A stretch of 13,076 nucleotides of DNA, taken from contig PLNO01000337.1 in assembly GCA_003141795.1 (NCBI GenBank), positions 1 through 13,076 on the forward strand, read 5' to 3'. A model generated the notes under the pieces. That model made no database searches. It was not told where the DNA came from and saw only the letters and a list, made by a program, of their open reading frames with translations. This document shows positions 1 through 6,754 of this stretch, piece after piece. Every line of letters starts with the position of its first letter. The first letter of the stretch is position 1. This DNA comes from Spirochaetaceae bacterium. GTDB taxonomy: Bacteria > Spirochaetota > Spirochaetia > SZUA-6 > Fen-1364. The position numbers were made by a program, and so were the translations under genes.

Positions 1-58
1 GCTTGCTGATCAATTCCAATCGGTTTTGTTCGTCAAAGAAGCCCCGCTGCTGGTTCAT
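1..58 (-). CDS. IS5-family transposase, N-terminal fragment
   Basis: The first 19 codons from ATG at 58-56 read MNQQRGFFDEQNRLELISK and are then cut by the window edge. The pattern of a short polar start, then FFDE, then a basic RL and an IS-K segment, is how many IS5/IS1182-type DDE transposases begin (known family feature, recalled without a search). No catalytic residue is in view. The start follows a purine-rich stretch, GAGGTAGCAAGAG. Family-level assignment rests only on these few residues, so it is a probable call. Confidence 0.5.
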   Translation of the reverse strand, partial: MNQQRGFFDEQNRLELISK

Positions 59-132
59 CTCTTGCTACCTCGCGGGAATTCTACCAGATAATCATTGCCG
101 AGTAAATTCCTTGTGAGTTTTTAGAGGTGCCC
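1..132 (-). mobile_element. Left end of an IS5-type insertion sequence (partial)
   Basis: The minus strand starts a transposase reading frame at 58 that runs off the window edge. Between that start and about position 132 lies short non-coding DNA ending in a run read on the minus strand as GGGCACCTCTAAAAACTCAC (113-132). Its position and shape suggest a terminal inverted repeat. The partner repeat and most of the element lie outside the window, so the outer boundary is inferred, not shown. The sequence beyond 132 belongs to a + strand reading frame that lacks its N-terminus, which fits insertion into that gene. Confidence 0.45.
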
Positions 133-653
133 TTGAGTTCCACTCCTACCCAATGCGGTGGTCGGTCGGAAGCTACAGCGTGCGCAGTCGTGGCCGTGTC
201 ACTACGATCAACTGTAGAGCGTCGCGGGGGACAGGGCGGCCGTATACCAAGATGATATTACCGGAGCATCTCGTCCCGCGCAGCCCCTTCTGGAGCCAGG
301 GACTCGTGAATCTCCTGGAAAGAGGGCGGGACGGAGAGCCCGGATTCACCAACACGGCATGCGAGGCACTGGGTTGCGTCGACCCGCGAACGGCCAGGAA
401 ACACATCCGATATGTCAGCGCCGCCGAGAAGCCAAGCTTCCTGCCCACACAGAGTTGCTCGCCTCCGATCCCCTTTGTGCAAAGGTCCGGCCTTTCCTCC
501 CGGCACCAATCCGTTCCTGATCCTGTGCCTGCGTGGGACAAATTCCTCAAGAACACGCAAGAACTCTACGGCTCCCTCGTTGTCCTTTCCCTCAGGCCGC
601 TGCTCTGGCTCGGCCTTGGCCTGGAATCCTGGAGACGTCTCAATCGGTCATGA
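133..653 (+). pseudogene. Truncated zinc-ribbon/HTH transposon-associated protein (DUF6431-like)
   Basis: The open frame continues from about 133 to a TGA at 651-653, with the first ATG at 153. Its codons are GC-rich like the right flank. Residues 8-16 of the ATG form (SYSVRSRGR) resemble the end of a CPxCGSxxVRSxGR zinc-knuckle motif, but the cysteines are missing. Residues 35-50 (ILPEHLVPRSPFW and on) resemble the conserved LPxFLxPYxxYS block of small proteins linked to transposases. Residues 65-85 (TACEALGCVDPRTARKHI) look like a helix-turn-helix. No SD sequence precedes the ATG, and the frame begins directly at the presumed IS end, so I infer a gene broken by insertion or decay. The C-terminal third has no recognisable feature. 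It could instead be an intact hypothetical protein. Confidence 0.35.
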
Positions 654-727
654 ATTCCGATCGCCCCGCCGCCATAGTAAAGGGTATGCATCACGACCGA
701 AGGAGGCCAGATGCATGCATGACACCG

Positions 728-746
728 ACTGGCAGAGCCTGCCAGT
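728..746. repeat. Perfect 8-base inverted repeat downstream of the methyltransferase gene
   Basis: ACTGGCAG at 728-735 and CTGCCAGT at 739-746 form an 8-pair stem with a three-base loop, 21 bases beyond the stop codon of the methyltransferase at 768-770. There is no U-run directly after it on the minus strand. On the + strand a CTTTTTTC run follows only after about 14 bases. It may help end transcription from the island or protect the 3' end. It also sits at the change from AT-richer island to GC-rich flank. Confidence 0.35.
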
Positions 747-767
747 GTCAACGCCGGTTTCTTTTTT

Positions 768-1538
768 CTATCCGCCCTCGCTTTTTTGAGCGACTACTAA
801 CACTGTTCGCTCCTTTTCAGGCTCAAGTATCCGATTCTTAAAATCGTTCGTACTAGCAAAGTAGATTCGATGGAAACCATGCAGTTCAAGCAATCTTCTT
901 ACCTCGTCAAGCTCGAAAGCGACGATGCGGATAACTTCCTTGAACTTCTGATAGTACCCCTCTTTCGTTTCCAAGAAACCCGTCGTTTGCATATAAATCG
1001 TATTCATGTTCTGTAGATGCACAGCACCGCTGAACACCGTCAGATTGTCATCCTCCATGAACCCCATGCCAAGCCAATACCTAAGCCCCAAGATGGTATG
1101 CAAATCAAAGAGAAAATAACCACCATCGATCAGGTTTCTGCTAACGCAACCGAAGCAGCTTGAAAGCTCTTCCTTGTTCTCAAGATGATTTAGGGAATAG
1201 AAAACCGAGAGCGCGAGATCCATCGGTCTATCAAGAACGAAGCACCTAGCATCACCTTCAAGAAAGTCCGCCATTCCTTTCTCTACATAGATTGAATTAA
1301 TCTCTTTTGCCCGACAAAGCATGTCAGGAGACTTATCGATTCCCAAGACCCGAGACCCGTACCGAAGAAATACGAAACTAATACGTCCTGTTCCGCAACA
1401 GATATCAAGCACATTAGCGTTACTTGGCACACTAAGGTCCTCTTCGCAGTATTTGACGAGTCTATGTGCAAGCTCGGAGGAAAACGGACCCCACAGCCTA
1501 TCATATACAATCGAGTAAAGCTTTCCGTATTCGTTCAC
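768..1538 (-). CDS. Class I SAM-dependent methyltransferase
   Basis: This is a 256-residue cytosolic methyltransferase of the Rossmann class. Motif I is VLDICCGTGR at residues 43-52, followed by the acidic binding loop GIDKSPDML at 66-74 and a motif-II-like segment near 95-100. The C-terminal half (about 140-250) is beta-rich, as in small-molecule and peptide methyltransferases of this type. The start is GTG at 1538-1536, with AGGGGGAT five to six bases upstream. It is the last gene of the RiPP island, on the same strand and with the same AT-rich codon use, but it is separated from the PCMT gene by 303 bases, so it may have its own promoter. In plantazolicin-type clusters a methyltransferase dimethylates the freed N-terminus (known). 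Whether this one acts on the peptide, and where, cannot be read from sequence. The fold call is firm; the substrate is unknown. Confidence 0.85.
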   Translation of the reverse strand: MNEYGKLYSIVYDRLWGPFSSELAHRLVKYCEEDLSVPSNANVLDICCGTGRISFVFLRYGSRVLGIDKSPDMLCRAKEINSIYVEKGMADFLEGDARCFVLDRPMDLALSVFYSLNHLENKEELSSCFGCVSRNLIDGGYFLFDLHTILGLRYWLGMGFMEDDNLTVFSGAVHLQNMNTIYMQTTGFLETKEGYYQKFKEVIRIVAFELDEVRRLLELHGFHRIYFASTNDFKNRILEPEKERTVLVVAQKSEGG

Positions 1539-1841
1539 TGCGATCCCCCTGCCGAATCTCTTTTATATCGCTCCTGCTCGCCCAGCTTTCCTCGCGCGTT
1601 CAGACAGCGTGCATAGATAGTGCACAAAAACTTTCTCTATTTTCCACAGAAAACTATTTCGATTGTAACCCGTTTGCCGACAAATAACGGCATGCCTGTC
1701 CATCTCAGTCCTTGAGTTACACAGGAGTTTGGCATACATGGATTTCTGATTAGCATCATTACTACACGTGGCACTCCTTAAAGATGCCTAATGCGGTATG
1801 CCGTCTTATTGCGAACTTTCTCATGCTAAGAAAATCGCGAA
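1539..1841 (-). other. 303-base gap inside the RiPP island with palindromes, no clear gene
   Basis: No convincing gene is present. GTGCA-TAGATAG-TGCAC (1609-1625) is an operator-like dyad located 70-90 bases before the methyltransferase start. GGCATAC (1731-1737) and GTATGCC (1796-1802) form a distant 7-base inverted pair. A minus-strand TACAAT, seen on the + strand as ATTGTA (1662-1667), could serve as a -10 box, but the -35 region is poor. A minus-strand frame of 40 codons (1637-1759) has ATG-ATG but its AAGGAG lies 14 bases away, which is too far for a convincing start. The gap suggests that the methyltransferase is transcribed partly on its own or was joined later. Confidence 0.4.
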
Positions 1842-3005
1842 TCATGATAAAGATACTATTTCCTCATAGTATTTCCGAATAACACCAAGTGTGTTCCGCT
1901 TGCGTCTCGCGTTAGCTTCGCGCGGCCGAAGCTCGATTCTATAGCGTGACGGTTCTGGCTTGCCAAGGGCCAACCACTCTTCGTAGTAGCTCCTAAGATC
2001 ATCTACTAGCGATTCTTCTCCGCATAGAAACATTGCTCTGCTTTGCGGCTCTACTATCAGCGTTCCGCGAAGCTCATCATGGAGGCCATAGCCTCTCGGC
2101 TTGAGCGACCAGAATGTCCTGTGATCCCTAATCGAAAGGAAGAAATAAAACGCCGTTGGAAAAGCCGTTGCCCACATATTAATGGCGTCGTGCGCATTTT
2201 CTATCTGGCTCGGCAGTTTTACTTTCCGATATTTATTCGAAGGAAGTTGAATCTCTTTGAAGAAACCGACGTTATCTTCTGCCAAAGTCCCCGCTATCGG
2301 CAGAAAGCCGGAATAGCTAACAACTTTTCCGGAAATCACATTGTCCTCTTTCCTAAGCTTCACGAGCGGCTGCCATCCGCTATGTGTAAGAGGGACTAGG
2401 AGAATGCCAGATGGTTTCAGCTGCTCCACCCAGCACGGTGAAATGTCAGGGCATCCGACAGTCGCGACTATTCTATCATATGGCGAGTTTTCCAAATCAC
2501 CAAAGTAGCCGTCTCCTGCCTTCAGCTTTATTCCAGTGTACCCAGCTCCAATGAGCAGCTTGCCCGTTTGCTCAATAAGCTCTGGCAGGACGTCAATCGA
2601 AGTTACTTGGTTTCGTCCAACTATTTCGTAAATCAGGGCTGCGTTGTAGCCTATGCCCGTCCCTATTTCAAGAACCTTGAGGCCATTTCTAAGTTCAAGG
2701 GCTTCCAACATTATGGCCATCAGCGACGGCTGAGAAGTGCTGCTGAGGACATTCCCATTCTTTACAACAGTAGCGAACGAACTGTCCGAGTAGATTAGAC
2801 TTAAGTCGGTCTCTTTGGGCCCTTTCGGATCATATTCAATTCTTTGCACTCCTTCTGCGACGAATTTGTAGAATGATCCAAGTAATAGGTGCCTGGGAGT
2901 ATGTAAGAAGGCCCTTTCAACTTCGCTCGATATGTCATGTCCACCGGCTTTTATCTGATTGAGCAGCTTTCTTGTCCAGAATGAATAGTCTTTCATACAA
3001 ATCAT
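1842..3005 (-). CDS. PCMT-like protein-L-(iso)aspartate O-methyltransferase with extra C-terminal domain
   Basis: This 387-residue protein has an N-terminal domain typical of protein-L-isoaspartate O-methyltransferases: IYSDSSFATV at 71-80, SQPSLMAIML at 91-100 (the substrate-side motif), VLEIGTGIGY at 111-120 (SAM motif I), SIDVLPEL at 136-143, and AGDGYFG at 163-169. Cellular PCMT is about 200-230 residues. The added 160 or so residues recall the larger PCMT homologues of lanthipeptide (OlvSA) and graspetide clusters, which methylate an Asp of the modified peptide to give aspartimide and then isoaspartate (known). Its ATG overlaps the dehydrogenase stop codon in ATGA, so the two are translationally coupled and should act on the same peptide. 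The precursor has two Asp-Asp pairs. Modification of the peptide, rather than protein repair, is my inference from coupling, size and context. Met4 is an alternative start. Confidence 0.85.
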   Translation of the reverse strand: MICMKDYSFWTRKLLNQIKAGGHDISSEVERAFLHTPRHLLLGSFYKFVAEGVQRIEYDPKGPKETDLSLIYSDSSFATVVKNGNVLSSTSQPSLMAIMLEALELRNGLKVLEIGTGIGYNAALIYEIVGRNQVTSIDVLPELIEQTGKLLIGAGYTGIKLKAGDGYFGDLENSPYDRIVATVGCPDISPCWVEQLKPSGILLVPLTHSGWQPLVKLRKEDNVISGKVVSYSGFLPIAGTLAEDNVGFFKEIQLPSNKYRKVKLPSQIENAHDAINMWATAFPTAFYFFLSIRDHRTFWSLKPRGYGLHDELRGTLIVEPQSRAMFLCGEESLVDDLRSYYEEWLALGKPEPSRYRIELRPREANARRKRNTLGVIRKYYEEIVSLS

Positions 3006-3808
3006 TCAGAATGTGGGTTCTGCGCGCCCGCCACGCTTTTTTTTGACTTTTCTGAGTAGCCACAAGCCACCACAAGTAGTGCAGACTCCTTTTCGTCGTC
3101 TAGTCCCAACAGAAAATTCAACATATCATCCCAGAATCCCCCTACCATCAGCGTGGCTATTCCTAAATCTGCGGATTGCAAGACCACATGTTCTGCTGCT
3201 ATCCCGGCTTCCATCAACGCAAACCTATAGCCGCGAGCGCCATACTTTTCAATTGTCCTGGCGAAGACTGCGCTAATCACAATTATTGCCGCGGCATGTA
3301 ATACGCATTCCTGCTCAAAAACGGAGCTGTGTAACAAGTCCAGGGCTCCGCAGTCCAATGCCTCTAGTGTCCCGCACCTCGCGTTATAGTGATAGATTCC
3401 TTGATCCAAATCGTTAACCTTCCTGACAATAAGATAGAGCTCTAGCGGATATAGAGCACCGGCTGACGGAACACTGTGGAATGGCACCTCTTTCCTTCTT
3501 TGTTGAATTGTGCGGGTCACGCCGTATACGGAGAGAATTAGCTTGGCAACGTCATGCTTACTCAGAGCTCTTCCTGTAAACTCCCTAACGGACCTTCTAT
3601 CTTTTAGGAGGTCTTGAAAATCACTCTGCTCCGATCCCTGGTCGTTGAGCTTTGCAAAAGGTCTAGATGGATATTCTTTGTACTCCCTTTCTTCTTCGAT
3701 TTTCGGTTTATGAGCTTGCCAGTCAGGATAGTATGAGGTATTCCTGTGAACAAAGCTCGCAAAAGATCCATCGAAATCCTGCAATTCGTATAGTACTGCC
3801 CGCTTCAT
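3002..3808 (-). CDS. SagB-type FMN-dependent azoline dehydrogenase (nitroreductase fold)
   Basis: This 268-residue enzyme should oxidise thiazolines and (methyl)oxazolines in the peptide to aromatic azoles, using FMN. The nitroreductase-fold signature runs in order: DRRSVREF near 70-77 (FMN phosphate contact), PSAGALYPLELYL at 114-126, KYGARGYRFALMEAG at 188-202, then AADLG-type SADLGIATLMVGGFWDD at 212-228. Lys188-Tyr189 matches the Lys-Tyr pair reported as important in McbC/BcnB-type dehydrogenases (known). The start is ATG at 3808-3806 with AAGGCGG ten bases upstream. A GTG six bases earlier (3814) is in frame and possible. It follows the YcaO gene by 35 bases and shares ATGA with the PCMT gene. 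An active dehydrogenase predicts azoles rather than azolines in the product. Confidence 0.9.
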   Translation of the reverse strand: MKRAVLYELQDFDGSFASFVHRNTSYYPDWQAHKPKIEEEREYKEYPSRPFAKLNDQGSEQSDFQDLLKDRRSVREFTGRALSKHDVAKLILSVYGVTRTIQQRRKEVPFHSVPSAGALYPLELYLIVRKVNDLDQGIYHYNARCGTLEALDCGALDLLHSSVFEQECVLHAAAIIVISAVFARTIEKYGARGYRFALMEAGIAAEHVVLQSADLGIATLMVGGFWDDMLNFLLGLDDEKESALLVVACGYSEKSKKSVAGAQNPHSE

Positions 3809-3843
3809 TGCCACTATTCCGCCTTCACTCTACGCACGCTCAT

Positions 3844-5208
3844 CTAGCACCAGAGCGTTGGCGCGGTATACGGCTTTTTTAAAGCTTTCAATCCAAGAGC
3901 CGCAGGTACTTCAGATATTCTCCTTCCTGTCAGGAACCAGTACAGACCACCTACTCCTCCGCGAGACAGGGGCTGCATGCCGGGGATTATTACTTTGCGG
4001 ATCTTGAATCCAAGTCTTTCTATCGCCTGGAAACCAATGTCAACGCATATCGGGCTAAGCTCTTTGGACTTAAGCGTATGTAGCAGATGTTTCAGCGATC
4101 CTGGGTAAGTGTCTTGACCGTATGCAGGCAACTCGTCTAGATCAATTGTTTTCTCGTTATTCAGCAGGAATACAGCCTTTTTTAAGGAATCTTTGGTTGA
4201 GTACCACGCGCCAGATACTCTCCTAAGTTGATGAATCTTGAGCCTTCTTGATAGTACTCTCATGCGATTTGAGACCATTATTGCTTCCTCGATCGCCTTT
4301 GTTATTGCGCTCGCCGGATCCAAACTCGCACACATTCCCGAACAGAGCGTCGGTAGGCGATCATCTCCATGCAACATCGTTACCAGCACGGAGTATACCT
4401 CTAGATCTGAAGGTAATAGGTAAATCCTTGTGGTAGCAGGATAATGCGCCAGCATTCTGATGTACTCCCTCAGTGTCTGGTTGTTCGTCTTCTCAAGGCC
4501 GACTACTTCAGCTGGGACTATCCTGTTAAGCCATGTAATCATGAAGGAATCTCTTTCTATTACCTCGAGTATTCCTTTTACCAACGCCTCCTCGACTGAC
4601 CTGCCGCAAGCGGCCCCCGTAGATTCTGGATAAATAATTCTCTCTTTCTCATCGTTGAATTGGTAGCCAATATAAACGAAAGAAGCCGGGAGCAGTATTT
4701 CTTTATTAGTAAGTAGTTCTATGCCCTTCACCCATCCTATCTTCCTTTTTTCAGAGAAAGGCCATAGCGGTAAAGTAGCACGACGATTCGATAAAAGCTC
4801 CTCGTTGCTGGGCAAAGCGCACGTTCTGGGATCAAGAGCTTGGTCCTTAATCTCGTTGTACCTACTGTAGACGACCAATTCGGGCCGACAGAAGTAAAGG
4901 CAGAAGCGCTCAATTGACTCGCCGATTACTTTTGCAAGCGCGACTACATCACAGGCTGAAGTGCCCAATGCGATTTTTGTGATTTCCTGTTGTTGACCGT
5001 ACCACCTGGTAGGATCGCACAGTCTAGCTTCATAGTGGCAGAGAGGAGGTTCGTCCGGCTGTGTTACGCATTTTGTCAAATGGTTAATGATACCCGTATG
5101 CGAGCTCTCTATCTCGCGGATATGTCTTATAGTCTCAAGCGCATGGTCGTGTGAGCGATGAGCAGCACAACTATCTGTCAAATCAATTGAGTCCAGGATG
5201 CTACTCAT
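3844..5208 (-). CDS. YcaO-domain cyclodehydratase (LAP/TOMM protein D)
   Basis: This 454-residue enzyme should use ATP to phosphorylate the amide oxygen after Cys, Ser or Thr and close azoline rings in the core. ATP/Mg-site motifs are visible: VIGESIERF at 94-102, EVIERDSF at 215-222 inside the ALVKGILEVIERD block, and KAIEEAIMVSNR at 304-315 (the ExxE-like third element). The C-terminus reads KKPYTAPTLWC; cyclodehydratases of this class usually end in a PxPxP motif needed for activity, and here only two prolines four residues apart remain. The chosen ATG (5208-5206) lies in ATGAGTAG, overlapping the end of the preceding gene by 8 bases, which is typical coupling. A TTG at 5304 would add 32 residues inside that gene and is less likely. 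A separate, unfused YcaO with an E1-like partner matches the SagC/SagD arrangement. Confidence 0.92.
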   Translation of the reverse strand: MSSILDSIDLTDSCAAHRSHDHALETIRHIREIESSHTGIINHLTKCVTQPDEPPLCHYEARLCDPTRWYGQQQEITKIALGTSACDVVALAKVIGESIERFCLYFCRPELVVYSRYNEIKDQALDPRTCALPSNEELLSNRRATLPLWPFSEKRKIGWVKGIELLTNKEILLPASFVYIGYQFNDEKERIIYPESTGAACGRSVEEALVKGILEVIERDSFMITWLNRIVPAEVVGLEKTNNQTLREYIRMLAHYPATTRIYLLPSDLEVYSVLVTMLHGDDRLPTLCSGMCASLDPASAITKAIEEAIMVSNRMRVLSRRLKIHQLRRVSGAWYSTKDSLKKAVFLLNNEKTIDLDELPAYGQDTYPGSLKHLLHTLKSKELSPICVDIGFQAIERLGFKIRKVIIPGMQPLSRGGVGGLYWFLTGRRISEVPAALGLKALKKPYTAPTLWC

Positions 5209-6322
5209 TTGCGCCGCTGCTTGCGCCCATAATTGCAATAGATTTTTCTCGGCCTTCACTACAGGCCTTGCAGTCAGGGAGAGAGAGGACTCTGTGAGAT
5301 TCAATACTGGCAGAAATAGGGTCTATTGAAAGCATCCGACCAAGTGTATTTGGTTGTACCAGATTTGTTAGCCTCAAGATCACCTCGGTAGTTGCTATCG
5401 ATGCAGTCAAATAGACAGATGGAACCATGCATGAATATGCCGGGTTGCGACGAATGGCCTTCATTCCGGCGTAATCCAAATAGCTAGAATATGAAGGCAT
5501 ATTGGCCAGCTCCCATCTCTGATAGCATTCGAAACATGGGGTCTGCCCCGGTATCACCATTGGCCCGACTAGCATGCAGGGACCATCGTACCGGCAGCTA
5601 ATCCATTCGATCGTCCTTCTTGCGCAAAGCTTGTTCACTGCCAAAAGCTCATTTACGTCGTTGATCCAAGCAATGAGAAAGTCGCAGCGCGAGTCGCTAT
5701 TTAGTTCTCCAATATCGCGTATCTGCCTAAAGCTGACGGTGGCTTGGTGCTTGGCCTCCGCGAGTTCTTTAGCGAGCTGTGTTTCCTCACTAGACTCGGA
5801 TGGATTTGTGAAGGGCGCTTTCCTGTTGCTGCGAGAGTTCTTAGTTTTGTTGTAGATATCAACGTTTCGGAATCCTGATGCTACTAGAAGCTTCGCAGTA
5901 GTCAGACCGAAAATATTGGCGCCGAGGATTGATACTCTCGCCTCCTGAAGATTCTTTTGTAATGGCGCCCCGTCTTTGGAATATTCAGAAAAGAAACAAA
6001 TCTGGCTTTTATTGTGTTTTAGGCTATCATCGAGTTTCATTGGTTTCATAACAACTATTCCATTCTTTTCGAGCTTCCTTAGGGCGAGCACGAGTTTCCT
6101 TTTTTCTTGTTTTGAAGCACCCTGCAGGAACCTCTTTATGGTGTTGCAAGAGAGTAGTCTCCTGAGGAATCCATCGATCTCTTTGAAAGTGCCTTCACAG
6201 TCTATGACTGTGTAAACATACCTGGACTTGAGCACTATCCTATTCTGCTCTATTTTATAGTGGAGATATGAGTCTCTTAACTTAAAATACACATTATCCA
6301 ATTCAGACATTTGGTCATCCAT
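5201..6322 (-). CDS. E1/ThiF-like leader-binding cyclodehydratase partner (protein C)
   Basis: This 373-residue protein should bind the precursor leader and present the core to YcaO. Residues about 12-93 have the alternating beta/helix profile of a RiPP recognition element, ending RKLEKNGIVVM. A Rossmann-type E1 segment follows, SILGANIFGLTTAK at 131-144, and GPMVIPGQTPCFECYQRW at 253-270 is the hallmark block of TOMM cyclodehydratase partner proteins. Cys263, Cys266, Cys351 and Cys354 make two CxxC pairs that should hold a structural zinc. The ATG at 6322 has no good SD; Met5 is an alternative. It lies 111 bases after the precursor stop codon and overlaps the YcaO gene by 8 bases. The adenylating activity of true E1 enzymes is not expected, as the nucleotide-binding part is reduced in this family (known). 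Confidence 0.88.
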   Translation of the reverse strand: MDDQMSELDNVYFKLRDSYLHYKIEQNRIVLKSRYVYTVIDCEGTFKEIDGFLRRLLSCNTIKRFLQGASKQEKRKLVLALRKLEKNGIVVMKPMKLDDSLKHNKSQICFFSEYSKDGAPLQKNLQEARVSILGANIFGLTTAKLLVASGFRNVDIYNKTKNSRSNRKAPFTNPSESSEETQLAKELAEAKHQATVSFRQIRDIGELNSDSRCDFLIAWINDVNELLAVNKLCARRTIEWISCRYDGPCMLVGPMVIPGQTPCFECYQRWELANMPSYSSYLDYAGMKAIRRNPAYSCMVPSVYLTASIATTEVILRLTNLVQPNTLGRMLSIDPISASIESHRVLSLPDCKACSEGREKSIAIMGASSGANE

Positions 6323-6414
6323 CGATCAAAGAATGTCACCATAGGAAAGAGGATCGAGCATTCTTATCGTACGCGATCCGTTGGAATGGTCATCCTTCGG
6401 CTTTGGTTGTTCGT

Positions 6415-6438
6415 GGTAGCTAAGGCAGTTCTGCTACC
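6415..6438 (-). other. Small hairpin over the precursor stop codon
   Basis: On the minus strand GGTAGC (6438-6433) and GCTACC (6420-6415) pair around a 12-base loop; the first arm contains the TAG stop of the precursor gene (6436-6434). An alternative inner pairing is possible with GCAG and CTGC. There is no U-run, so it is not a standard intrinsic terminator. Hairpins between the precursor and enzyme genes often lower expression of the downstream enzymes or stabilise the precursor message (known for several RiPP clusters). That role here is inference, and six pairs is a weak stem. Confidence 0.3.
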
Positions 6439-6595
6439 TTATTCTTTTTCTTTGAGGCACAGCGACTGCGCACGCTTTGTCGTCGGTGCACGGAACAGTG
6501 CAGAGTTTGTCGTCGTGCGCGTTCTGACCTAAAACGGGATCTATTTGGCCGAGAGACTCATTGAGTTTGTTGTGCGTAATACTTCTAATTCTCAT
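6434..6595 (-). CDS. LAP/TOMM precursor peptide, 53 residues
   Basis: This small gene starts with ATG at 6595-6593, eight bases after a clear AGGAG (6608-6604). Residues 1-20 are MRIRSITHNKLNESLGQIDP, residues 21-36 VLGQNAHDDKLCTVPC, and residues 37-53 TDDKACAVAVPQRKRIR. The leader is polar and amphipathic; all three Cys (32, 36, 42) and two Thr (33, 37) sit in the last 22 residues, as expected for a core that YcaO cyclises. DDK-x-C occurs twice (28-32 and 38-42). The tail is strongly basic. There is no GG leader-cleavage motif, so the cleavage site is not evident; the region around 25-31 is one guess. It is the first good gene after the island promoter and directly precedes the leader-binding gene. 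Assignment rests on position, SD, size and composition, not on similarity to a known precursor. Confidence 0.78.
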   Translation of the reverse strand: MRIRSITHNKLNESLGQIDPVLGQNAHDDKLCTVPCTDDKACAVAVPQRKRIR

Positions 6596-6603
6596 TTTTT
6601 TAT

Positions 6604-6608
6604 CTCCT
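6604..6608 (-). promoter_or_regulatory. Shine-Dalgarno site of the precursor gene
   Basis: AGGAG on the minus strand, within TTTAGGAGATA, lies eight bases before the precursor ATG and fixes its start. The last base of an upstream stop codon (TAG, 6609-6607) overlaps this site. Confidence 0.75.
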
Positions 6609-6654
6609 AAACTATCCTAACCTTTTTTGTCGATAAACAACTTCTGCAATCTAT
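6607..6654 (-). other. Possible 15-codon leader ORF with strong SD but AUA start position
   Basis: The minus strand carries AAGGAGGTGA (6670-6661), close to a perfect complement of the 16S rRNA tail, but at the ideal distance of nine to ten bases there is ATA (6654-6652), not ATG. From there the frame reads IDCRSCLSTKKVRIV and ends in TAG at 6609-6607, whose bases are shared with the SD of the precursor gene. A GTG inside the SD starts a second 15-codon frame (MNRHRLQKLFIDKKG) that also ends just before the precursor. Either could be a coupling or attenuation peptide. The AUA frame, with two Cys and a basic end, could also be a decayed extra precursor core. Neither is proven. Confidence 0.3.
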
Positions 6655-6724
6655 GGCGATTCACCTCCTTATCTTGAATCCACCTCTTCCTACTAGATTG
6701 AATGACCATTCCACTTAAACGGTG

Positions 6725-6754
6725 ATGTTAACCCAAAACTGACCATAATGTCAA
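6725..6754 (-). promoter_or_regulatory. Probable sigma-70 promoter of the RiPP operon
   Basis: On the minus strand TTGACA (6754-6749) is a perfect -35 box. TAACAT (6730-6725), 18 bases further, matches four of six -10 bases. Transcription would start near 6718 and leave a long 5' leader of about 120 bases before the precursor. It sits exactly where the AT-rich island meets GC-rich DNA. The sequence is good but untested. Confidence 0.55.

Noticed and set aside
173..556. Minus-strand frames of 100-127 codons at the left edge
   Set aside because: No motif or SD. The + strand frame has recognisable blocks.
728..746. Hairpin after the methyltransferase as an intrinsic terminator
   Set aside because: No U-run follows on the minus strand, so it is listed only as an inverted repeat.
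1637..1759. 40-codon minus-strand frame in the gap, with three Cys, as a second precursor
   Set aside because: SD is 14 bases away, Cys are spread over the whole length and there is no leader-core layout. Mentioned only in the gap description.
5209..5304. TTG start that extends the YcaO protein by 32 residues
   Set aside because: It would overlap the E1-like gene by 104 bases, while ATG at 5208 gives a normal 8-base coupled overlap.
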